Shown one piece after another: positions 59,176 to 64,000 of a DNA stretch of 64,000 bases (positions are counted from its first letter, which is position 1; the number at the start of each line of letters is the position of its first letter). Source of the stretch: Curvibacter sp. GWA2_64_110. Lineage in GTDB: Bacteria > Pseudomonadota > Gammaproteobacteria > Burkholderiales > Burkholderiaceae_C. The translations under genes and the position numbers were made by a program. Under the pieces are notes generated by a model, which ran no database searches, had not been told where the DNA came from, and saw only the letters and a list, made by a program, of their open reading frames with translations. The DNA is taken from positions 1 to 64,000 of the forward strand of contig MGPC01000007.1 of the NCBI GenBank assembly GCA_001797315.1. The letters run 5' to 3'.

Positions 59176-59721
59176 ATGAAAGCCGTACGTTCCCTGATCA
59201 CTGCGTCCTTGATGGCCTGTCTGGCGACTTTGAGCCTAGCCGCGCAGCCGGATTCGCAAGACCATGACGCGCATCACCCCGCAGACGCGGCGTCCGCCCC
59301 CAAGAAGTCCAAAGCCCCGGCGGCGAAACCTCCAGCGACAAAGCCCTCAGCTTCCAAGCCTTCCGCGGAGACGACGCAAAAGATGGATCAGATGGACAAG
59401 CAAATGACGGTGATGAGCGAGATGCATCAAAAAATGATGGGGGCCAAGACGCCCGAGGAGCGTAGTGCTTTGATGGGTGAGCACATGAAAGTGATGCAGG
59501 ATGGCATGTCCATGATGAACATGATGAAGGGCTCTGGCACGGCCGGCGCAGGTATGGGATGGGGTGGAATGGGCGGCTCGGGGATGAGCGGTGCGCAAGA
59601 CAACAAGAGCATGCCTGGCAACATGGAAGATCGTCAGCAAATGACGGAGAAGCGCATGGACATGATGCAAATGATGATGCAGATGATGATGGATACGCAG
59701 TCGGCACCCGCCACGAAATGA
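59176..59721 (+). CDS. Met-rich exported protein
   Basis: 181 residues. Signal peptide (MKAVRSLITASLMACLATLSLAA); an Ala/Pro/Lys-rich linker (about 35-65); then a domain extraordinarily rich in Met, with MDQMDKQMTVMSEMHQKMMG and MDMMQMMMQMMMD. Thioether-rich sequences bind Cu(I)/Ag(I), so a periplasmic copper buffer is likely; this is inference. AGGAGG lies before the ATG. Confidence 0.75.
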   Translation: MKAVRSLITASLMACLATLSLAAQPDSQDHDAHHPADAASAPKKSKAPAAKPPATKPSASKPSAETTQKMDQMDKQMTVMSEMHQKMMGAKTPEERSALMGEHMKVMQDGMSMMNMMKGSGTAGAGMGWGGMGGSGMSGAQDNKSMPGNMEDRQQMTEKRMDMMQMMMQMMMDTQSAPATK

Positions 59722-59733
59722 GCGGGTACTGCC

Positions 59734-60006
59734 ATGAATCACGATCATCAGCGCCATGAGCCACCTCCACCATTCTGGGGGTCTCGTTATTCGCTAGGAC
59801 TACTCGTCATCGGGGCGGTTGCCGGCTATTTCCTGGTGACAGAGCATCTGGCGCATGTCGTCGGAGCGCTGCCCTTCCTGTTGCTGTTGGCTTGTCCCAT
59901 CATGCATGTCTTCATGCACGGTGGTCACGGCCACCACCATGGAGGAGGTGGTACCACGGACAATCAGCCAAAAACGAATCAAACCAAACCGGGAGAAGCG
60001 CCGTGA
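59734..60006 (+). CDS. DUF2933 membrane protein
   Basis: 90 residues. Two hydrophobic helices (about 20-38 and 40-58) and a His-rich C-terminal tail (HVFMHGGHGHHHGGGG), the pattern of DUF2933, which recurs in heavy-metal clusters. The His cluster could bind copper. Its stop overlaps the GTG of the next gene, so the two are coupled. Confidence 0.85.
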   Translation: MNHDHQRHEPPPPFWGSRYSLGLLVIGAVAGYFLVTEHLAHVVGALPFLLLLACPIMHVFMHGGHGHHHGGGGTTDNQPKTNQTKPGEAP

Positions 60007-60635
60007 ACCATTCTCAGCCTGCCTACGGACTTTGGGTGCTGGTCGTATTGAACTCTGCCATCTTCATCATGTTCGCGTTCAGCTTCTTCAAGCCAGCTAC
60101 TCCAAGGGATTGGAGAACCTTTGGGGCATTCGCAGCATTCATTGTTGCTCTGTTCGTCGAAATGTATGGCTTTCCGCTGACGATCTACTTGATGTCAGGC
60201 TGGTTGCAGACCAAATATCCGAATCTTGACATCTTGTCCCACGATACTGGCCATCTATGGGCTACTCTGCTCGGAGAGAAGGGGGATCCGCATTTCGGTG
60301 TCTTGCATATCGCCAGTTATATCTTCCTGGGCTACGGGTTCTACCTGCTGTCTACAGCCTGGAATGTTCTCTACCATGCGCAACGCAGTCATTCACTGGC
60401 GACGACAGGTCCGTATGCGCGGATTCGGCACCCGCAATACGTGGCATTTGTCCTGGTTCTCCTGGGTTTTCTGCTGCAGTGGCCAACACTCCTGACATTG
60501 CTCATGTTTCCGATCCTGTTGGTGATGTACGGCCGGCTCGCCATTACGGAGGAGGCGGAAATGCGGGCGCAGTTCGGTGAGGAATTCGAACGCTACACGC
60601 TAAAAACGCCTAGGTTTTTCCCTCGACTGCGTTAG
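60003..60635 (+). CDS. Isoprenylcysteine carboxyl methyltransferase-family membrane protein
   Basis: 210 residues, start GTG 60003 overlapping the DUF2933 stop. Several membrane helices; the C-terminal half has the family pattern LATTGPYARIRHPQYVAFVLVLLGFLLQWPT and EEAEMRAQFGEEFERY, the SAM-binding ICMT/PEMT fold. Bacterial members in metal islands are of unknown substrate. The coupled DUF2933 + ICMT pair suggests a shared role. Confidence 0.85.
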   Translation: MNHSQPAYGLWVLVVLNSAIFIMFAFSFFKPATPRDWRTFGAFAAFIVALFVEMYGFPLTIYLMSGWLQTKYPNLDILSHDTGHLWATLLGEKGDPHFGVLHIASYIFLGYGFYLLSTAWNVLYHAQRSHSLATTGPYARIRHPQYVAFVLVLLGFLLQWPTLLTLLMFPILLVMYGRLAITEEAEMRAQFGEEFERYTLKTPRFFPRLR

Positions 60636-60668
60636 ACCATCGTGGCAGCCGATATCACCGCTTGATCC

Positions 60669-61313
60669 ATGTGTTTTTCGATGAATGCCAGTCTTGCTGC
60701 CGGAGGATTCCTGCTCGGCGTAGGCACGATGACCGTGAAAGCGGCACGACGTCCGTCCGAGATTCCTTTTGCTGCAATACCGCTGCTCTTTGCCATTCAG
60801 CAACTGAGCGAAGGTATCGTCTGGTGGACCTTTGCCCACAATGCGCCGGGGCTCAATGTCGTCATGACCCAGGTTTTCTCGTTTTTCTCGCACGTGCTTT
60901 GGCCGGCCTATGTGCCTCTGGCCGTGTTCTTGCTGGAGCCTCCAGGCTGGCGGCGCAGGCTGCTGAAATTGGCCACCATTGCGGGATTGATGGTCGGCCT
61001 GTATCTGCTGTATTCGATGTTCGAATATCCCATCATATCCCGGCCTACGGGGAATCACGTCGAATACGTATCCCCCCACTTCTTTGCCGCGGTGACGATG
61101 GCGGGTTACCTGTTCGCGACAACCGTCAGTCCGCTGCTGTCGAGTGAGGGCAGCGTCAAGTTCTTCGGGGCTCTCGCCTTGGCCTCATTTGTGCTGGCCT
61201 ATCTGATCTTTGCGAGATGGTTCATTTCCGTTTGGTGTTTCTTCGCGGCAATTTTGAGCGTGGTCGTTGCGCTTAAGTTCTTTGGGCAAAAAAGGCCTCT
61301 CACGCTTGTTTGA
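60669..61313 (+). CDS. DUF6629-like membrane protein
   Basis: 214 residues with the N-terminal MCFSMNASLAAGGFLLGVG, followed by about six further hydrophobic segments and IQQLSEGIVWWTF. The MCFS start and this segment are typical of the small family I know as DUF6629; no function is established. ATG 60669, 33 bases after the previous stop. Confidence 0.75.
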   Translation: MCFSMNASLAAGGFLLGVGTMTVKAARRPSEIPFAAIPLLFAIQQLSEGIVWWTFAHNAPGLNVVMTQVFSFFSHVLWPAYVPLAVFLLEPPGWRRRLLKLATIAGLMVGLYLLYSMFEYPIISRPTGNHVEYVSPHFFAAVTMAGYLFATTVSPLLSSEGSVKFFGALALASFVLAYLIFARWFISVWCFFAAILSVVVALKFFGQKRPLTLV

Positions 61314-61360
61314 TAGTTCAATCAGCAACTTATTTCAGAGGTCATTTTCAGAAGCGAATC

Positions 61361-61543
61361 ATGGGGGTTTCTATGCAGATGGGCTTGCCAACTGAACTGG
61401 AGAGCATCCGAGATTTTGTGGCCAAGAATGCGCATCTGAGCCCGTTGCTGCGCTTGGAGGATGCCAAGACCCATGTCGAGGCGCTGACCTGGCCCATCCA
61501 GGAGGCCGGCTATCCATCCCAACCGCAAGGGGGTTCGCAATGA
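61361..61543 (+). CDS. Small hypothetical protein coupled to a GDCCVxC gene
   Basis: 60 residues (MGVSMQMGLPTELESIRDFVAKNAHLSPLLRLEDAKTHVEALTWPIQEAG...). ATG 61373 is an alternative start. No known family. Its stop overlaps the ATG of the next gene (ATGA), which supports it being translated. Confidence 0.5.
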   Translation: MGVSMQMGLPTELESIRDFVAKNAHLSPLLRLEDAKTHVEALTWPIQEAGYPSQPQGGSQ

Positions 61544-61761
61544 CCGCTGTCGTACTGGAGTCGACGCTGACCTGCCCTGTGTGCGGCCACAGCAAGCTGG
61601 AAACGATGCCGACTGACGCCTGTCAGTGGTTTTACGAATGCGAGCAGTGCCACACCGTGCTCCACCCCAAGTCAGGCGACTGCTGCGTCTACTGTTCCTA
61701 CGGCAGCGTGGCTTGCCCACCGATTCAGGAGCGTGGCAAGAATGACGGGTGCTGCAGCTGA
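61540..61761 (+). CDS. GDCCVxC-domain small cysteine protein
   Basis: 73 residues with nine cysteines: LTCPVCG, ECEQCH, GDCCVYCSYG, VAC, GCC. The GDCCVxC motif defines a family found in mercury and arsenic regions, sometimes with selenocysteine; here ordinary cysteines are coded. Zinc or other soft-metal binding is likely. Overlaps the preceding small gene. Function unknown. Confidence 0.8.
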   Translation: MTAVVLESTLTCPVCGHSKLETMPTDACQWFYECEQCHTVLHPKSGDCCVYCSYGSVACPPIQERGKNDGCCS

Positions 61762-61790
61762 CGGTCCAACCGCCATGCAGATCCTTTTAG

Positions 61791-61806
61791 ATTACAAAAA
61801 TGTAAT
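61791..61806. promoter_or_regulatory. Cop/cus box 3 (before cusC)
   Basis: ATTACAAAAATGTAAT, identical to box 2 over all 16 bases, lies 106 bases before cusC. The sequence immediately before it is also similar (AG). Confidence 0.8.
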
Positions 61807-61911
61807 GAACCTGTCAGGCGTCTGTCGGCCTACAGCGCTGATACTGACACTCAGCGTCCGGTCAACCTCAGGCTGACCGCACAAATAGACTCTCGGGACC
61901 ATGATGGGTAT

Positions 61912-63183
61912 ATGAAGACGAGCCTCCGGTTTTTCCTTTGTGTAATTGCCTCGTTGCCGTTGCTGGGTTCCCCGGTTGCCGCCCAGGAAACCAACCTTGG
62001 CGCGACGCTCAATGGCTTGCTGGACTATGCACACAAAGGCAATCCCGAGTATGCCGCGATGCGGGCCGAGGTAGACGCGACGACCCAGCGTATCGAGTCG
62101 GCCGGGGCCTTGCCAGACCCGCGTTTCCGTGCCGAACTTCGGGACGTGACCCGCCAGGGGGAGCAATCCCCCATGCTGCTCCCCGGTCAGGTGGGCAGCA
62201 CCCGATACCTCCTGATGCAGGAGTTTCCATGGTCCGGCAAGAGGGATCTGAAGCGAAACATTGCCGAGCAGGACGTCGAAGCAGCCCGGGGACGCAGCCA
62301 AGGGACCTGGATCGAGATTTCAAGTCGCATCAAGGCTACCTATGCTCGACTCTATCTCCTGTATCGCAGCGAAAAAATCACACGCGAAATCATTGATTTG
62401 ATGGCGCGTCTGGAGGGCGTGGCACAGGCCCGTTACGCCGGTGGCCTGGCGGCCCAGCAGGACGTGATTCGGGCCCAGCTAGAGCAGTCTGCCTTGCGCA
62501 ATGAACTGATCGCGGTGGAGGTGGAACGGCGACAGCTACAGGCACGTCTGAATGGCTTGTTGGCCAGGCCCGCCGGAGCCCCACTGGCCATGCCGGTGGC
62601 ACTGCGGCCCGTGCCATCGCCAGAGCAATTGAACCTCCCCGGACTGGAGGAGCGTGCCCTGGCCCGCAATCCGCAACTCAGTACCGAGGCGTCGCGCATC
62701 CGTGCTGCCCAACTGAGCAGGGACCTTGTTCTGAAGAATCGCTACCCCGACATCACGTTGGGTGTTTCTCCCATTCAGTACCAAGGGACTGTGAAGGAAT
62801 GGGAGCTGATGATCGAAATGAATATACCGCTGCAGCAGTCATCCCGTCGAGCTCAGGAGAGGGAATCTGAAGCCATGTTGCAGGCAGCCCAAGCGCGTAA
62901 GGAGTCTGCCACTTGGCAACTGCTATCTGATCTCTCGGAGAAAGTGGATGCGATCGATGCCGCCCGTCGTACGGAGAGCCTCGTGGTAACCCAATTACTT
63001 CCCCAGTCGGAAGTTACTTATCAGGCGGCCTTGGTGGGATATGAGAACGGCAAGGTGGACTTTGCGACGCTGCTGGATGCCCAGCGGCAGATCCGCAAGG
63101 CTAGACAGAGTCAGCTGGATTCACAGGTGGAGGCGCAACTCCGGCTGGCTGAAATCGAACGAATTATTGGAGAAGATATATGA
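61912..63183 (+). CDS. cusC: Outer-membrane efflux protein, CusC-like (TolC family)
   Basis: 423 residues with signal peptide MKTSLRFFLCVIASLPLLGSPVAA. Long helical repeats of the TolC family are visible (about 45-130, 140-210, 230-330 and 340-420), with the conserved PDPRFRAELRD and RNPQLSTEASRIRAAQ stretches. Overlaps cusB by four bases (ATGA). With CusB and a CusA pump beyond the window it would expel Cu(I)/Ag(I) from the periplasm. Cop box 3 is upstream. Confidence 0.9.
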   Translation: MKTSLRFFLCVIASLPLLGSPVAAQETNLGATLNGLLDYAHKGNPEYAAMRAEVDATTQRIESAGALPDPRFRAELRDVTRQGEQSPMLLPGQVGSTRYLLMQEFPWSGKRDLKRNIAEQDVEAARGRSQGTWIEISSRIKATYARLYLLYRSEKITREIIDLMARLEGVAQARYAGGLAAQQDVIRAQLEQSALRNELIAVEVERRQLQARLNGLLARPAGAPLAMPVALRPVPSPEQLNLPGLEERALARNPQLSTEASRIRAAQLSRDLVLKNRYPDITLGVSPIQYQGTVKEWELMIEMNIPLQQSSRRAQERESEAMLQAAQARKESATWQLLSDLSEKVDAIDAARRTESLVVTQLLPQSEVTYQAALVGYENGKVDFATLLDAQRQIRKARQSQLDSQVEAQLRLAEIERIIGEDI

Positions 63184-64000
63184 GTGTCAGGTCCAAATGG
63201 CTGTTCGCCGCCCTGGCCGTCAGTGTTGTGGTCCTCATTGCGCTCGAAGTCCGGTATGGCTTCTTGTACCGAGGTCACAAGCAGCAGCCGGCTGCCGCGG
63301 CGAGTGGGGCAGAAATGCCGAATGCCTCGATGTCCAAGCCCGCCCGCAAACTCCTCTTTTACCGCAATCCGATGGGCTTGCCAGATACCTCTCCCGTGCC
63401 GAAGAAGGATCCCATGGGCATGGACTACATCCCCGTCTATGAGGGGGATGATCAGGAAGACAGTTCGGGTCAGGCGGGTCTGATCAGGATCAGCACGGAA
63501 AAAATCCAGAAGCTAGGCGTGCGGACAGAGGCGGCGCGTGTCCAAAGGTTGGAACGAACGGTTCGTGCGGCGGGACGGGTCGAACCCGACGAGCGCCGGA
63601 TCTACACCATCGCACCTAAATTCGAGGGTTATGTGGAGCGCCTGCACGTGAACGTGACTGGGCAGACAGTGGCCAAGGGTCAGGTGCTCTTAGAGGTCTA
63701 CAGTCCAGAGCTGATCTCGGCGCAGCGTGAGTACCAGATCGCCTTGCAAGGCTTGCAGTCGTCGCAAGGATCTGCGGATTCGGTCCAATCGGGCATGCGT
63801 CGCCTAGCCGATTCCAGCCTACAGCGCTTGCGCAACTGGGATATCTCGGAAGAACAGATATCCCGCTTGACGCAATCAGGAGAAGTCCGTCGCACGCTGG
63901 CATTTCGTTCCCCGGTCCAGGGATTAGTGACGGAGAAAAAGGCCGTGCAAGGCATGCGTTTCATGCCGGGCGAAGCGCTGTACCAAGTCACCGACCTCGG
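63180..64000 (+). CDS. cusB: Membrane fusion protein, CusB-like (3' partial)
   Basis: The reading frame starts at ATG 63180 and is still open at base 64,000 (273 complete codons). N-terminal membrane anchor (about 5-22, KWLFAALAVSVVVLIAL); a heavy-metal-binding segment LLFYRNPMGLPDTS and DPMGMDYIPVY (about 58-82), which is typical of CusB-like adaptors; then the start of the lipoyl-barrel region (GYVERLHVNVTGQTVAKGQVLLEVYSPEL). Binds periplasmic Cu(I) and joins CusC to CusA. Confidence 0.9.
   Translation, partial: MSVRSKWLFAALAVSVVVLIALEVRYGFLYRGHKQQPAAAASGAEMPNASMSKPARKLLFYRNPMGLPDTSPVPKKDPMGMDYIPVYEGDDQEDSSGQAGLIRISTEKIQKLGVRTEAARVQRLERTVRAAGRVEPDERRIYTIAPKFEGYVERLHVNVTGQTVAKGQVLLEVYSPELISAQREYQIALQGLQSSQGSADSVQSGMRRLADSSLQRLRNWDISEEQISRLTQSGEVRRTLAFRSPVQGLVTEKKAVQGMRFMPGEALYQVTDL

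Overview
The window looks like a chromosomal segment of a GC-rich betaproteobacterium, most likely in the Burkholderiales family Comamonadaceae. The gene order rimP-nusA-infB-rbfA-truB-typA, the ratA/rnfH pair next to smpB, the guaB-guaA pair, and several dispersed GC-rich repeats I associate with comamonad genomes all point that way. This is inference from gene content, not a database match.

Bases 1 to about 29,050 are core chromosome. They hold the end of a Yej-type peptide ABC transporter (yejE, yejF), the transcription/translation operon rimP-nusA-infB-rbfA-truB-typA, a DMT exporter with a 3-hydroxyisobutyryl-CoA hydrolase-like gene, an ECF sigma/anti-sigma/lipoprotein operon read leftward, smpB, ratA, rnfH, guaB and guaA. 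A mixed set follows: a REC-GGDEF-EAL protein, a PaiB-like protein, a TadA-haloalkane dehalogenase fusion, an S66 peptidase, an aldehyde dehydrogenase and a class III cyclase with an FHA domain. Repeats in this part include a 268-bp cloverleaf-like palindromic element directly after yejF, a partial copy of its end at the stop codon of the EAL gene, and three copies of a GC-rich dispersed repeat, one of which encodes the N-terminus of TruB.

At about 29,280 the sequence changes to a mobile island. Its left edge carries three evenly spaced repeats (about 30 bp apart) plus one inverted copy, as expected for transposase-binding sites of a Tn7/Tn5053-type element. Inside lie two unrecognised genes, then a TnsA-like gene, a DDE transposase (TniA/TnsB type), an AAA+ ATPase (TniB/TnsC type) and a TniQ/TnsD zinc protein. 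A lower-GC stretch (36.8-39.5 kb) with fragments follows: a truncated HAD gene, two HTH regulators, unknown genes, an IS3 remnant and a possible integrase remnant.

From 39.5 to 48.5 kb is a complete arsenite oxidation locus. moaA, a nitroreductase, a c-type cytochrome, aioA and aioB are read leftward. The regulators aioX-aioS-aioR are read rightward. A consensus sigma-54 promoter lies before aioB and a perfect palindrome upstream of it is a candidate AioR site, matching the NtrC-type architecture of AioR. A broken ECF sigma gene follows.

From 49.4 kb to the window end is a copper-resistance region: cusS/cusR, copA, copB, a CopI-like cupredoxin, a CusF-like protein, several small Met/His-rich or membrane proteins, cusC and the start of cusB. 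Three identical-architecture palindromes (ATTACA-N4-TGTAAT) sit before cusR/copA, before the cusF-like gene and before cusC, and probably define one CusR/CopR regulon. Embedded in the second unit is an unusual pair, a beta-CASP RNA nuclease followed by an AMP-phosphorylase-like enzyme. The other end of the transposon is not visible, so the island runs past base 64,000.
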